Positions 1 to 7,269 are shown, numbered from the stretch's first letter. The stretch is DNA of 10,370 bases from Spirochaetales bacterium (GCA_027077185.1 JALTGJ010000229.1:1-10370); one strand, 5' to 3'. The notes: a model not told the origin generated them from the sequence alone. Translations and numbers: made by a program.

Positions 1-183
1 GTGAAATATATTAATATCATCAATTTTGTTCTGCAGTTCACTTTTATTTATTTCCTGAATTCGTTTATTAAAAAAACCTAATTCAAAATTGGAAAACAGA
101 CCTGTAAATGCCATAAACACGAATATTGAGAATATAATGACTGTAATCAATAGACTAAGTGCTATCTTTTGAAGCGTATTCAT
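1..183 (-). CDS. Membrane-anchored protein, N-terminal part (hypothetical, cut by window edge)
   Basis: An open frame starts with ATG at 183 and stays open for 61 codons to the window edge, so the 3' end is missing. The visible part has a short N-terminus with one lysine (MNTLQK), one strongly hydrophobic segment at about residues 7-29, then a polar, charged stretch (about 38-61, rich in E, K, N, I) that looks helical. This is the usual start of a single-pass inner-membrane protein, for example a sensor or signalling protein with an extracytoplasmic domain, but too little is present to name a family. It lies downstream of the rplQ terminator in the same direction and has a possible promoter of its own, so it is probably a separate unit. 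Its best Shine-Dalgarno sequence (GGAGG at 201-205) is 17 nt from the ATG, further than usual, so the exact start is uncertain. Confidence 0.6.
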   Translation of the reverse strand, partial: MNTLQKIALSLLITVIIFSIFVFMAFTGLFSNFELGFFNKRIQEINKSELQNKIDDINIFH

Positions 184-211
184 TGACCGGTGATTGTTTT
201 CCTCCAGTTTT

Positions 212-240
212 ATTATAAATTTACACTTTATTATCGACAT
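212..240 (-). promoter_or_regulatory. Candidate sigma70-type promoter for the left-edge membrane-protein gene
   Basis: On the minus strand a perfect -10 hexamer TATAAT lies at 217-212. The hexamer 17 nt upstream (ATGTCG, 240-235) matches the -35 consensus at only three of six positions. It sits in AT-rich DNA between the rplQ terminator and the next gene, where a new promoter would be expected. Transcription would begin near 205, essentially at the GGAGG motif, giving a very short leader. This is inferred from sequence alone and AT-rich DNA produces chance TATAAT matches. Confidence 0.35.
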
Positions 241-268
241 AAAAATAATGATGTGTGAGAGGAAATAT

Positions 269-304
269 AAAAAAAGGATTGCCAAAAATTACAATTGGCA
301 ACCC
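269..304 (-). terminator. Rho-independent terminator at the end of the ribosomal operon
   Basis: Twenty-two bases after the rplQ stop, the minus strand reads GGGTTGCCAA (304-295), a 9-nt loop (294-286), then TTGGCAATCC (285-276). The arms form a 10-bp stem with one G-U pair. Seven T residues follow directly (275-269) and the DNA stays AT-rich beyond. This is a textbook intrinsic terminator in the direction of the operon. There is no T-run on the other side, so it does not look bidirectional. Confidence 0.93.
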
Positions 305-326
305 TGTAATATTAAAAAACTGTTTA

Positions 327-884
327 TTACTTTTCTTCTGTGCCTTCTTCAACTGTTGAATCATCCTGTACAGACTCATCTACCTTTTTATCCGGCTCAG
401 AAACAGTATCACTATTATCCTGTTCCGGCAAATTCTCATTTACCTCTACCTTTTCAACTGGTTTATCTTTCTTGCTTGATTTTTTTGCTTTTTTGGATGA
501 TTTTTCCGTATCCGAAGATAACGAACCATCTCTATCAACAAGTTCAAGAATAACCATATCTGCCGCATCACCCTGTCTGGAACCAAGTTTCAAGATTCTA
601 GTGTAACCACCAGGTCTTTTTTCATTCCGTGGGGCTATTTCTGTAAATAACTTTGCCAGGATTTCCTTATCTTTTATATCTTTAGCAATTGTTCTTCTAT
701 TATGAACAGAATCAATTTTTGCTCTTGTAATCATTTTCTCTACAGTTCGTTTTACTGCCAAAGCCTTGGATTTAGTTGTAGTAATACGTTCATACCTAAA
801 GAGAGAGGTAGCCATATTACGATGTAGAGCTTTTCGATGACTTTCCTTAAGCCCAAGCTTATTGAAACCTACTCTATGCTTCAT
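327..884 (-). CDS. rplQ: 50S ribosomal protein L17 with long charged C-terminal tail
   Basis: L17 is a component of the large ribosomal subunit. The product is 185 residues from the ATG at 884. The core (about 1-117) shows the family start MKHR, the SHRKAL motif at 15-20, the RNMATSL region at 22-28, and the [10 protein letters not shown] segment at 92-101 that closes the usual L17 fold. Residues 118-185 are an extra low-complexity tail: a serine/lysine part with two SSKK copies (129-132, 136-139), then a strongly acidic part ending EEGTEEK. Typical L17 is about 115-130 residues. An in-frame ATG at 899 would add five residues, but 884 is preferred because it gives the conserved MKHR start and has GAGG at 894-897 with a 9-nt spacer. 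The gene overlaps the end of rpoA by 11 nt and is the last gene before the terminator. Confidence 0.97.
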   Translation of the reverse strand: MKHRVGFNKLGLKESHRKALHRNMATSLFRYERITTTKSKALAVKRTVEKMITRAKIDSVHNRRTIAKDIKDKEILAKLFTEIAPRNEKRPGGYTRILKLGSRQGDAADMVILELVDRDGSLSSDTEKSSKKAKKSSKKDKPVEKVEVNENLPEQDNSDTVSEPDKKVDESVQDDSTVEEGTEEK

Positions 885-1929
885 TTTGTTCTTCCTCATT
901 CATATCGAGTTTTCTTGATGTTTTAAGAACACTGTAATCAGTCATTCCAAAACTCAGGTTCCACTCTTTAAGTTTTTCTTTAATTTCAAGCAATGATTTT
1001 TTACCAAAGTTTCTGGTTTTTGCAATTTCATCCTCAGAACGTCTGGTTAAATCACCAATGGATCTTATACTTGCATTCTTAAGACAATTACTTGATCTTA
1101 CAGATAACTCCAGCTCTTCTACAGGGGTTTCAAGTATAGTTTTAATACGTTCTTCCTCTTCATCTACTTCTTCATCCCCGGTCACCGCATCTTCATCAAA
1201 ATTAATAAAAATAGTGAAATGGTCCTTGGCAATCTTAGCAGCCTCAGCAAGGGCATCGGCCGGCCTGATTGTACCATCAGTATAAATTTCCAATATCAGC
1301 TTATCATAGTCATTTCTTTGACCTACACGGGTATTTTCAATAAAATACCTTACTCGCTTTATTGGAGAAAATACAGCATCTAATGGTATAGTACCAATAA
1401 TTTCAATATATTTTTCATTAATTTCCGAAGGCACATAACCTCTGCCATGGTCAACCTGAATCTCAAAGTCTAATTTAGCATTGTCCATCATTGTAAACAA
1501 CTCAAGATCACTGTTCGTAATCTCAACGTCTTCTGACATTTGGAAATTTGCACCAGTAACAACTCCGGGACCTGACAATTCTGCCAGAATTGTCATCTGA
1601 TCAACACCTTCAGGCAATTTTATCTGAAGTTTTTTAAACCGGTTTAATATTTCCGGAGTATCTTCTGAAACTTCAGCTATTGACTCATATTCACTGGAGA
1701 TCATATGAGGAGTACCATCCTCATTATAACTAGTAATTTTAACAGCCGAAACAGCATAACCCTGTATAGATGATAGTAATATCCGTCTAAGGGAATTACC
1801 TATTGTTGTTCCATATCCTCGTTCAAAAGGATAAGCAATAAACTTTCCATAGTTAGCGTCTACTTCGCTATGCTCAAAAGTTATCCCTTTCGGCATTTTA
1901 AATCCCTTTAAAAGGTTTTTCTGCGCCAT
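874..1929 (-). CDS. rpoA: DNA-directed RNA polymerase subunit alpha
   Basis: The alpha subunit dimerises to nucleate RNA polymerase assembly, and its C-terminal domain contacts UP-element DNA and activators. The 351-residue product has the N-terminal assembly domain at about 15-240, with [17 protein letters not shown] at 35-51 and [22 protein letters not shown] at 205-226. A linker at about 245-262 is very acidic (DEEVDEEEE, 252-260). The C-terminal domain at about 265-330 holds VRSSNCLK (277-284), with R278 matching the DNA-contacting R265 of E. coli, and FGKKSL (308-313). Residues 331-351 extend past the usual end in a polar, acidic tail. The start has AGGAG at 1935-1939, formed in part by the rpsD stop codon. 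It sits between rpsD and rplQ, the standard alpha-operon position, and its last codons carry the rplQ ribosome-binding site. Confidence 0.98.
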   Translation of the reverse strand: MAQKNLLKGFKMPKGITFEHSEVDANYGKFIAYPFERGYGTTIGNSLRRILLSSIQGYAVSAVKITSYNEDGTPHMISSEYESIAEVSEDTPEILNRFKKLQIKLPEGVDQMTILAELSGPGVVTGANFQMSEDVEITNSDLELFTMMDNAKLDFEIQVDHGRGYVPSEINEKYIEIIGTIPLDAVFSPIKRVRYFIENTRVGQRNDYDKLILEIYTDGTIRPADALAEAAKIAKDHFTIFINFDEDAVTGDEEVDEEEERIKTILETPVEELELSVRSSNCLKNASIRSIGDLTRRSEDEIAKTRNFGKKSLLEIKEKLKEWNLSFGMTDYSVLKTSRKLDMNEEEQNEA

Positions 1930-1937
1930 GTAAACTC

Positions 1938-2573
1938 CTATCTTGAATAAAGTTCTACGATCAACTGAACATTCACATTAAGAAGATCTGTAACTTCACT
2001 TCTTTGTGGAAATGCATTAATTTTGCCTTTCATCTCATCCGGATTTAAATCCATCCAGGGATAAACACCAGACTTTGTATACTCTTTTAGACTTTCCTTA
2101 ATAACCAGCATTTTCTGACTCTTTGTCTGAACAGAAACTTCATCATTCACCTTTAACCGGTAAGAACCAATAGTTACTCTTTTGCCGTTTACAAGAATAT
2201 GTCCATGGGAAATAAGTTGCCTTGCCTGTTTTCTGGAAGAAGCAAATCTCATTCTATAGACAGTATTATCCAGTCTTCTTTCCAGTAAGGTAATAAGATT
2301 ATCACCTGTTTTACCCTGCAATCTATCAGCTTCTTTAAAAGTTAATTTAAACTGTTTTTCCATCATACCAAATGTTCTTTTTAGTTTTTGCTTTTCTCTT
2401 AACTGGATTCCATAATCGGAACGTTTTTTTGCTCTAAATCTCAAACCCTTTCCAGGAGGATTAGCTTTCTTTGCAATTGGACACTTAGCACTATAGCACC
2501 TCGCTCCCTTAAGGAAAAGTTTTGTATTCTCAGTTCGGCATAACCTGCACTGAGGACCGACATATCTTGCCAT
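1938..2573 (-). CDS. rpsD: 30S ribosomal protein S4 (zinc-binding form)
   Basis: S4 binds 16S rRNA early in assembly of the small subunit, forms part of the mRNA entry region and affects decoding accuracy. The 211-residue product starts MARYVGPQCRLCR. Four cysteines at 9, 12, 26 and 31 form the N-terminal zinc site, so this is the C+ form. An S4-type RNA-binding domain spans about 95-160 and contains the RLDN motif and SSRKQARQLISHGHILVNG (112-130). The start has GAGGT upstream with a short spacer. It lies 12 nt after rpsK and 8 nt before rpoA. Placement of rpsD inside the alpha operon is shared with many bacteria, for example E. coli, but not with B. subtilis. In E. coli S4 represses this operon; no matching leader structure is evident here. 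Confidence 0.98.
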   Translation of the reverse strand: MARYVGPQCRLCRTENTKLFLKGARCYSAKCPIAKKANPPGKGLRFRAKKRSDYGIQLREKQKLKRTFGMMEKQFKLTFKEADRLQGKTGDNLITLLERRLDNTVYRMRFASSRKQARQLISHGHILVNGKRVTIGSYRLKVNDEVSVQTKSQKMLVIKESLKEYTKSGVYPWMDLNPDEMKGKINAFPQRSEVTDLLNVNVQLIVELYSR

Positions 2574-2585
2574 TTTTTACCTCTT

Positions 2586-2963
2586 TTATACTCTTCTCGT
2601 CTTTTTTGGTCGACATCCATTATGGGGAATAGGAGTTACATCTTTAATACTCCTAACCAGAAGACCAAGATTACCAAGGGATCTTATTGCTGATTCCCGG
2701 CCGACCCCGGGGCCTTTAACAAATACATGAACTTCTTTTAAGCCAAAATCCATGGCCTTTTTAGCTGCTGTTTCAGCTGTAACCTGAGCTGCATAAGGTG
2801 TGGATTTTTTTGCACCGCGAAATCCTAAACCTCCTGCACTTGCCCATGAAACAGCATTTCCATTTAAATCAGTAACTGTTACAATTGTATTATTAAAAGT
2901 TGCCTGTACAAATACCTTACCCTCATATACAGTCTTCTTTACTTTCTTTTTTGATTTAGCCAC
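2586..2963 (-). CDS. rpsK: 30S ribosomal protein S11
   Basis: S11 is a platform protein of the small subunit that contacts 16S rRNA near the mRNA exit (Shine-Dalgarno) cleft. The 125-residue product has the expected length and a lysine-rich start ([10 protein letters not shown]). Family motifs follow: [13 protein letters not shown] (17-29), [20 protein letters not shown] (39-58), [13 protein letters not shown] (82-94) and the C-terminal [18 protein letters not shown] (108-125). Initiation is at GTG (2963-2961) with a strong GGAGG at 2970-2974 and a 6-nt spacer; no in-frame ATG fits the conserved N-terminus. The gene lies between rpsM (15-nt gap) and rpsD (12-nt gap). Confidence 0.98.
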   Translation of the reverse strand: MAKSKKKVKKTVYEGKVFVQATFNNTIVTVTDLNGNAVSWASAGGLGFRGAKKSTPYAAQVTAETAAKKAMDFGLKEVHVFVKGPGVGRESAIRSLGNLGLLVRSIKDVTPIPHNGCRPKKTRRV

Positions 2964-2978
2964 TTATATCCTCCAAAC

Positions 2979-3344
2979 CTACTTCTTCTTTCCAGCTACT
3001 GTCTTTTTCTTACCTTTCCTGGTTCTGGCGTTTGTTTTTGTTCGCTGTCCCCGTACAGGTAAACCACGTCTATGACGAAGTCCTCTATAACAACCAATAT
3101 CCATTAATCGTTTAATATTAAGAGCTGTCTGAGTTCGAAGTCTTCCTTCAACAGTGTAATCGCTGTCTATTGATGCTCTTAATTTGTTAATATCTTCCGC
3201 TGATAAATCATTAATTCTAACATTAGCATCAATATCATTTTTCTTACAAAGGTTAACAGCAGATGTTCTGCCAATACCATATATGTAAGTAAGTGCAATC
3301 TTGACTGCCTTATTCGGAAGGTCTATACCTGAAATTCTTGCCAT
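2979..3344 (-). CDS. rpsM: 30S ribosomal protein S13
   Basis: S13 sits in the head of the small subunit, contacts the P-site tRNA through its tail and forms bridges to the 50S subunit. The 121-residue product begins [19 protein letters not shown], has the helix-hairpin-helix-like [10 protein letters not shown] (20-29), and the conserved [20 protein letters not shown] (83-102). It ends in the lysine-rich tail after [10 protein letters not shown] (102-111). The start is ATG at 3344 with AGGAGG at 3354-3359; the first bases of this motif belong to the rpmJ stop codon. It is the first long gene of the alpha part, 13 nt after rpmJ. Confidence 0.98.
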   Translation of the reverse strand: MARISGIDLPNKAVKIALTYIYGIGRTSAVNLCKKNDIDANVRINDLSAEDINKLRASIDSDYTVEGRLRTQTALNIKRLMDIGCYRGLRHRRGLPVRGQRTKTNARTRKGKKKTVAGKKK

Positions 3345-3357
3345 CTAATTGATCCTC

Positions 3358-3471
3358 CTACTTCTGCCTCTGCTTATGTTTAGGATTTTCACAAATAATT
3401 CTGACAACCCCATTTCTTCTTATTACTTTACATTTGTCACACATAGGTTTTACGCTAGCTCTAACTTTCAT
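3358..3471 (-). CDS. rpmJ: 50S ribosomal protein L36 (zinc-binding form)
   Basis: This 37-residue gene fills the space between secY and rpsM. L36 is the smallest bacterial ribosomal protein and stabilises 23S rRNA in the large subunit. The product starts [15 protein letters not shown] and ends NPKHKQRQK, which is the diagnostic L36 pattern. The zinc ligands C11, C14, C27 and H32 are all present, so it is the C+ form that depends on zinc. The length is normal for the family. ATG at 3471 has AGAGG at 3479-3483, partly made from the secY stop codon, with a 7-nt spacer. Its position directly after secY, with no adk, map or infA between, is worth noting for assigning lineage. Confidence 0.97.
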   Translation of the reverse strand: MKVRASVKPMCDKCKVIRRNGVVRIICENPKHKQRQK

Positions 3472-3481
3472 ATTTTTTCCT

Positions 3482-4804
3482 CTACAAATTACGTGATCGT
3501 ATTTTACCTTTTTTGATTATTCCATCATGATGGTGCATTCTTAAATGACCTTCAATCTGGGACATAGTATCTAAATCTACACCTACCATAATTAACAACG
3601 AAGTTCCACCCATTAACATTGCAACTGCTGCAGGAAAATGAAATAATTTCTGAACAATAGTTGGTATTACAGCAATAAAAGCAAGAAAAATTGAACCAGG
3701 AAGAACTATCCTGTTTAATATTCTTGAAAGGTGCTCCTCGATTTTTTCAACACGTATTCCAGGAACAGATCCACCGTTTTCCCGAATCTGCTTGGCAATT
3801 TCAACAGGATTTAAAGTAACCTGTGTGTAAAAATATGCAAAAAAGATTATAAGAAGTGTATATGTAACAATATAGGGAATACCTTGAGGACGCAGCCAGT
3901 AAGAAAAACTTGCAAGCCATTTAACTTCAGGACCAAGATTGCCAGCAATCTGCAAAGGGAATGTAAGAACTGAAGAGGCAAAGATTACAGGAATAACTCC
4001 GGAGGGATTTATTTTAAAAGGTATATACGTACTTTGTGCACCATACATCTTTCTGCCTACTACACGTTTTGCATAATTTACGGGAATTTTTCTCTGTCCC
4101 TGTTGTTCGTATATTACCAGAGCAACAACACCTACAAACATTGCCCCAACAATAATAACATGAACTGTGTTAATTTCTCCAGACTTTACCATTCTAAATA
4201 ATGTTATAATACCATTAGGCATTCTGGCTACAATACCAGCGAATATAATAAGAGAAATACCATTACCAACACCACGTTGAGTAATCTGCTCTCCTATCCA
4301 TATTAAAAAGACAGTACCAGTTGTTACAGTAAGCATTGCTATAATTGTATATTCAAGCCTGCCCATTGTTATAGCATTTGGAATTGAGTTGGCATAAACA
4401 GTTACAACATACGACTGCAGAATACAAATTACAACTGTTGCATATCGAGTAATCTTTTGTATTTTCTTACGGCCGCCATCTTCTTCAGACATCTTTTTCA
4501 TTGAAGGTATAACCAATAACAATAACTGCATAATAATTTGTGCAGATATATAAGGCATTATTCCCAGCATAAAAATAGAAAAATGTTTAAAAGCTCCACC
4601 GGCAAAAAAATCAATATATTCTGTAATTCCAATATTACTGGATCCCTGTTGGGACATAAAATAAAGCTTCAATGCATTTATATCAATTCCAGGAATAGGT
4701 AAAGTAGTACCCAGTCTAAAAACCACAAGCATTGACAAAGTGAACAGAATTCTCTGCCTTAGTTCTTTGACTCTGAACACATCAAAAAGTGCGTTATTGG
4801 TCAT
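3482..4804 (-). CDS. secY: Preprotein translocase channel subunit SecY
   Basis: SecY forms the protein-conducting channel of the inner membrane with SecE and SecG and receives substrates from SecA or ribosomes. The 440-residue product has about ten hydrophobic segments, starting at about 18-36. Recognisable parts are the plug/TM2 region [20 protein letters not shown] (67-86), the cytoplasmic loop [10 protein letters not shown] (107-116), [10 protein letters not shown] (176-185), the [15 protein letters not shown] stretch (264-278) at TM7, [15 protein letters not shown] (336-350 region) and [16 protein letters not shown]. In that last loop most SecY proteins have R-P-G; here it is R-V-E, which I recall from spirochaetes. 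An upstream ATG at 4846 in the same frame would add 14 residues inside rplO. The ATG at 4804 is preferred because AAGAAGG lies at 4810-4816. It overlaps rplO by 11 nt. Confidence 0.97.
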   Translation of the reverse strand: MTNNALFDVFRVKELRQRILFTLSMLVVFRLGTTLPIPGIDINALKLYFMSQQGSSNIGITEYIDFFAGGAFKHFSIFMLGIMPYISAQIIMQLLLLVIPSMKKMSEEDGGRKKIQKITRYATVVICILQSYVVTVYANSIPNAITMGRLEYTIIAMLTVTTGTVFLIWIGEQITQRGVGNGISLIIFAGIVARMPNGIITLFRMVKSGEINTVHVIIVGAMFVGVVALVIYEQQGQRKIPVNYAKRVVGRKMYGAQSTYIPFKINPSGVIPVIFASSVLTFPLQIAGNLGPEVKWLASFSYWLRPQGIPYIVTYTLLIIFFAYFYTQVTLNPVEIAKQIRENGGSVPGIRVEKIEEHLSRILNRIVLPGSIFLAFIAVIPTIVQKLFHFPAAVAMLMGGTSLLIMVGVDLDTMSQIEGHLRMHHHDGIIKKGKIRSRNL

Positions 4805-5249
4805 TGCTACCTTCTTTATCAAGTACTTTCCCACCAGCTTTTTCAATTTTTACTTTAGCAGAAGAGCTGATTTTTGATACCTGAATATCAAGTTTTTTCT
4901 TAATTTCCCCATTGCCCAGTATTTTTACTAACGATTTTTTTCCTTTAAGCAGACCTGCAGCTCTCAAACTTTCTTCATTTACTACATCACCATCTTTAAA
5001 TATTTCTTCTAAAGTTGAAACATTTAAAACAGTATATGCTTCCTTAAAAGGATAGTTACTAAAACCTCGATGGGCTATTCGCCTGTATAAAGGCATCTGA
5101 CCACCTTCAAAACCTGGTCGTGTACCACCACCGGATCTTGAATTTTGACCATCATGTCCTCTACCGGAAGTTCTTCCCTTACTACCAGTTCCACGGCCGA
5201 CAATAGCTTTTTTCTTATTAGCTCCTACAGGAGCTTTAATCTGTTCCAT
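4794..5249 (-). CDS. rplO: 50S ribosomal protein L15
   Basis: L15 is a late-assembly protein of the large subunit that threads an extended N-terminus into 23S rRNA. The product is 151 residues, a normal length. The N-terminal glycine/arginine-rich extension is diagnostic: GRGTGSKGRTSGRGHDGQ (18-35), SRSGGGTRPGFEGGQMPLYR (37-56) and RRIAHRGFSN (56-65). The C-terminal globular part ends in KIEKAGGKV, the usual L15 finish, plus a short polar tail. ATG at 5249 lies 2 nt after the rpmD stop; a GGAG motif about 11 nt upstream, inside rpmD, is its likely ribosome-binding site. The last 11 nt overlap the start of secY, the standard neighbour. Confidence 0.97.
   Translation of the reverse strand: MEQIKAPVGANKKKAIVGRGTGSKGRTSGRGHDGQNSRSGGGTRPGFEGGQMPLYRRIAHRGFSNYPFKEAYTVLNVSTLEEIFKDGDVVNEESLRAAGLLKGKKSLVKILGNGEIKKKLDIQVSKISSSAKVKIEKAGGKVLDKEGSNDQ
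4810..4816 (-). promoter_or_regulatory. Ribosome-binding site fixing the secY start
   Basis: The minus strand reads AAGAAGG, then a 5-nt spacer, then ATG at 4804. It lies inside the last codons of rplO and supports the shorter secY start over the in-frame ATG at 4846. Confidence 0.75.
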
Positions 5250-5251
5250 GT

Positions 5252-5449
5252 TTATTTGATCTCCTCAACTTTCACAAGATGTGATACAGCATTGACCATA
5301 CCCATGATAGCCGGTGACATTTCCTGCTCAACAGAACTATTCATTTTCTTCAATCCAAGAGCCTTGATAGTTCGTCTTTGTTCCGGAAGTCGACCAATAA
5401 CACTTCTAACAAGCTGTATACGAATTTTTTTAGCTTTTTTCTTAGCCAT
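5252..5449 (-). CDS. rpmD: 50S ribosomal protein L30
   Basis: L30 is a small protein of the large subunit. The product is 65 residues from ATG at 5449: a lysine-rich start (MAKKKAKK), then [20 protein letters not shown] (9-28), [11 protein letters not shown] (31-41) and a C-terminal [13 protein letters not shown]. This is the full single-domain L30 pattern (strand-helix with the G-R/K-x-x-x-Q-R-x-T motif). A GTG at 5461 would add four residues but overlaps rpsE and lacks a ribosome-binding site; GGGG just upstream of 5449 is a weak Shine-Dalgarno match. It starts 2 nt after the rpsE stop and ends 2 nt before rplO. Confidence 0.96.
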   Translation of the reverse strand: MAKKKAKKIRIQLVRSVIGRLPEQRRTIKALGLKKMNSSVEQEMSPAIMGMVNAVSHLVKVEEIK

Positions 5450-5451
5450 AT

Positions 5452-5940
5452 TTAACCCCACATCTCGTCAAGGGATTTGCCCCTGTTCTTTGCTATTTTT
5501 TTGGCATCAAATATATTCTCAAATCCATCAAAAGTAGCCTTTACAATATTCATTGTATTTTTTGACCCTAGTGATTTACTTAAAATATCATGAATACCAC
5601 AAGCTTCCATAATTGCCCTTACAGGTCCACCGGCAATAACACCTGTTCCAGGTGAAGCAGGTTTTAACAGAACACTTGCACTTTTATAATTACCAATAAT
5701 TTCATGAGGTACAGTCAAGTTTTTGACAGGAACGCTTATAAGATTATTTTTGGCTTTTTCTATGCTCTTTCTTATTGCTTCTGCTACATCATTAGCTTTA
5801 CCAAAACCGTAGCCAACACGACCTTTACGATCGCCTACTACCATAAGAGCAGAAAATGAAAATCTTCTACCACCCTTAACAACTTTTGCAACACGATTAA
5901 GCTTAATGAGCTTTTCAACAAACTCTTTATCCTTTTCCAC
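5452..5940 (-). CDS. rpsE: 30S ribosomal protein S5 (GTG start)
   Basis: S5 is a small-subunit protein at the mRNA entry site, involved in decoding accuracy and mRNA unwinding. From GTG at 5940 the product is 162 residues. The N-terminal double-stranded RNA-binding-like domain has [20 protein letters not shown] (14-33), [16 protein letters not shown] (34-49) and [14 protein letters not shown] (51-64). The C-terminal domain has [19 protein letters not shown] (94-112) and [12 protein letters not shown] (115-126). The frame stays open upstream into rplR, with a TTG at 5988, but no ATG fits. GTG is chosen because AAGGGG lies at 5947-5952 with a 6-nt spacer and the length then matches the family. 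It lies 10 nt after rplR and 2 nt before rpmD. Confidence 0.96.
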   Translation of the reverse strand: MEKDKEFVEKLIKLNRVAKVVKGGRRFSFSALMVVGDRKGRVGYGFGKANDVAEAIRKSIEKAKNNLISVPVKNLTVPHEIIGNYKSASVLLKPASPGTGVIAGGPVRAIMEACGIHDILSKSLGSKNTMNIVKATFDGFENIFDAKKIAKNRGKSLDEMWG

Positions 5941-5946
5941 ATTCAA

Positions 5947-5953
5947 CCCCTTA
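5947..5953 (-). promoter_or_regulatory. Fused rplR stop codon and ribosome-binding site of rpsE
   Basis: The minus strand reads TAAGGGG: TAA ends rplR and AAGGGG is a one-mismatch Shine-Dalgarno sequence, 6 nt before the GTG at 5940. This decides the non-ATG start of rpsE. Confidence 0.75.
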
Positions 5954-6310
5954 AAACTTAATGCCGCTTTTTCTAGCGCCTTCGGCAATTCCTTTAACTA
6001 TACCATGATAGAGATACCCATTTCTATCAAAAACAACAGTAGTAATTTTCTTAGCCAGAAGGCGTTTGCCCAGCTCAGCACCAAGTTTAGCAGCATTTTC
6101 TACATTATTACGCCAATCTTTAAATGATTTTTCCATGGTACTGACAGAAGCTACAGTATTCCCTGTATTATCATCAATAACCTGAACATACATTTTCCGG
6201 GAACTTCTATATACTGACATACGTGGTCTTGAAGCTGTTCCGGTAACGTTCTTCCGAATATGTTTTTTCCGTCTTGTTCTTCTCTTGGCTTTTTCTACAA
6301 CTCTTTTCAT
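5951..6310 (-). CDS. rplR: 50S ribosomal protein L18
   Basis: L18 binds 5S rRNA with L5 and L25 and anchors the central protuberance of the large subunit. The product has 119 residues, typical for the family. A basic N-terminus ([16 protein letters not shown], 7-22) is followed by [20 protein letters not shown] (28-47), the strand-rich middle with TVASVST, and [17 protein letters not shown]. The conserved C-terminus [20 protein letters not shown] (92-111) is followed by ARKSGIKF, a close match to the usual A-R-x-x-G-L-x-F ending. ATG at 6310 lies 7 nt after the rplF stop; the TAGGT made by that stop is a weak ribosome-binding site. Confidence 0.98.
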   Translation of the reverse strand: MKRVVEKAKRRTRRKKHIRKNVTGTASRPRMSVYRSSRKMYVQVIDDNTGNTVASVSTMEKSFKDWRNNVENAAKLGAELGKRLLAKKITTVVFDRNGYLYHGIVKGIAEGARKSGIKF

Positions 6311-6317
6311 ACCCGAC

Positions 6318-6857
6318 CTACTTAATACCCGATTTTCCGATTTTTCTACGGAGTGTTTCTTCTTCGTACTTAATACCTTTACCCTTGTATGGTTCAGGTG
6401 GACGCAGTGATCTTATTTCAGCACAGGTCTGACCAACTTTCTGTTTATCTATACCTGCAACTATAATTTTATTTGTACCTTCACAACTAATAGTAATATC
6501 ATCATTAATATGGTATTCAATCTGGGTTGAAAAGCCAAGGTTAAGTAAAAGGATTTTATCCTTTACTTCAGCCCGGTAACCAACCCCATTAACAAGTAAA
6601 GACCTTGTATAACCATTGGAAACACCTACAATCATATTATTTATCAGCTGACGGTACAGACCGTGATAAGAATTTGCTTTTTTACTATCATTGTTTACAA
6701 CAACAATTACTTCATTCTCTTTCACATCTACGGAAACCTCAGGTTGAAAATCCTGAATAAGCTTTCCTTTCGGTCCTTCGACTGTAATAATGTTGTCAGC
6801 GGCACTGACTTTAACACCCTGTGGTATCTGGACCGGTAATTTACCAATTCTCGACAT
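6318..6857 (-). CDS. rplF: 50S ribosomal protein L6
   Basis: L6 is a two-domain protein near the factor-binding site of the large subunit and contacts 23S rRNA around the sarcin-ricin loop. The 179-residue product begins MSRIGKLPVQIPQGVKV and has VEGPKGKLIQ (27-36). Conserved segments are HGLYRQLINNMIVGVSNGY (65-83), the GVGYRAEV turn (91-98), LNLGFSTQIEY (105-115) and the C-terminal RSLRPPEPYKGKGIKYEEE (149-167) followed by RRKIGKSGIK. Length and motifs are standard. ATG at 6857 has GAGGT just upstream within TAAGGTGAGG, which begins with the rpsH stop codon. It lies 13 nt after rpsH. Confidence 0.98.
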   Translation of the reverse strand: MSRIGKLPVQIPQGVKVSAADNIITVEGPKGKLIQDFQPEVSVDVKENEVIVVVNNDSKKANSYHGLYRQLINNMIVGVSNGYTRSLLVNGVGYRAEVKDKILLLNLGFSTQIEYHINDDITISCEGTNKIIVAGIDKQKVGQTCAEIRSLRPPEPYKGKGIKYEEETLRRKIGKSGIK

Positions 6858-6870
6858 AGTTTACCTCACC

Positions 6871-7269
6871 TTACCAAACAGAACAAATCAGCTCTCCGCC
6901 GATTTTCTTTTCTGAGGCTTTTCTACCAGTTATAACCCCATTTGATGTTGAAACAATAAGAACACCATGACCATTATAGATTCTTGGCATTTTTTTATAA
7001 CCCATATAAAATCTTCTACCTGGAGTAGAAATCTTTTTTAATCCATGGATAATAGGTTTTTCATCTGTATCATATTTTAAAAATATTCTGATACTATTAA
7101 TATTATCCCTGGTGGTTTTCTTAAAGTTTTTTATATATCCCTCATTTTTAAGTATTTTAACTACCTCAAGTTTTAACTTTGAAGTTGTTATATCTACTTT
7201 TTCGAATCGCGCACTACTGGCATTGCGAATCTTTGTAAGCATATCTGCTAAAGGATCTGATACTGACAT
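6871..7269 (-). CDS. rpsH: 30S ribosomal protein S8
   Basis: S8 binds the central domain of 16S rRNA and is needed early in small-subunit assembly. In E. coli it also represses the spc operon by binding mRNA at the start of rplE. The 132-residue product starts [17 protein letters not shown], has [16 protein letters not shown] (27-42) and the C-terminal half with [13 protein letters not shown] (78-90), [19 protein letters not shown] (100-118) and the diagnostic ending GGELICSVW. All match the family. ATG at 7269 has GGGAG upstream, joined to the rpsN stop codon. I did not find a convincing copy of the S8-binding helix near rplE. Confidence 0.98.
   Translation of the reverse strand: MSVSDPLADMLTKIRNASSARFEKVDITTSKLKLEVVKILKNEGYIKNFKKTTRDNINSIRIFLKYDTDEKPIIHGLKKISTPGRRFYMGYKKMPRIYNGHGVLIVSTSNGVITGRKASEKKIGGELICSVW

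Noticed and set aside
194..553. Forward-strand open frame of 119 codons across the terminator and the end of rplQ
   Set aside because: It lies antisense to the clear rplQ gene and across the terminator hairpin, has no recognisable motif, and is a by-product of the low-complexity rplQ tail.
3345..3481. S4-binding pseudoknot leader before rpsM, as in the E. coli alpha operon
   Set aside because: The space before rpsM is filled by rpmJ and only 13 nt are non-coding; no leader is available for such a structure.
4805..4846. Longer secY starting at ATG 4846
   Set aside because: The 14 extra residues are basic and lie wholly within rplO; the internal ATG has a proper ribosome-binding site.
5145..5537. 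Forward-strand open frame of 130 codons opposite rplO, rpmD and rpsE
   Set aside because: It crosses three well-supported genes on the other strand and shows no family motif; other forward frames at 1058-1285, 2800-3075, 8394-8654 and 9434-9727 were rejected for the same reason.
5941..5988. Longer rpsE starting at TTG (5988)
   Set aside because: It would add 16 residues overlapping rplR, does not resemble S5 N-termini, and lacks the well-placed AAGGGG that precedes the GTG at 5940.
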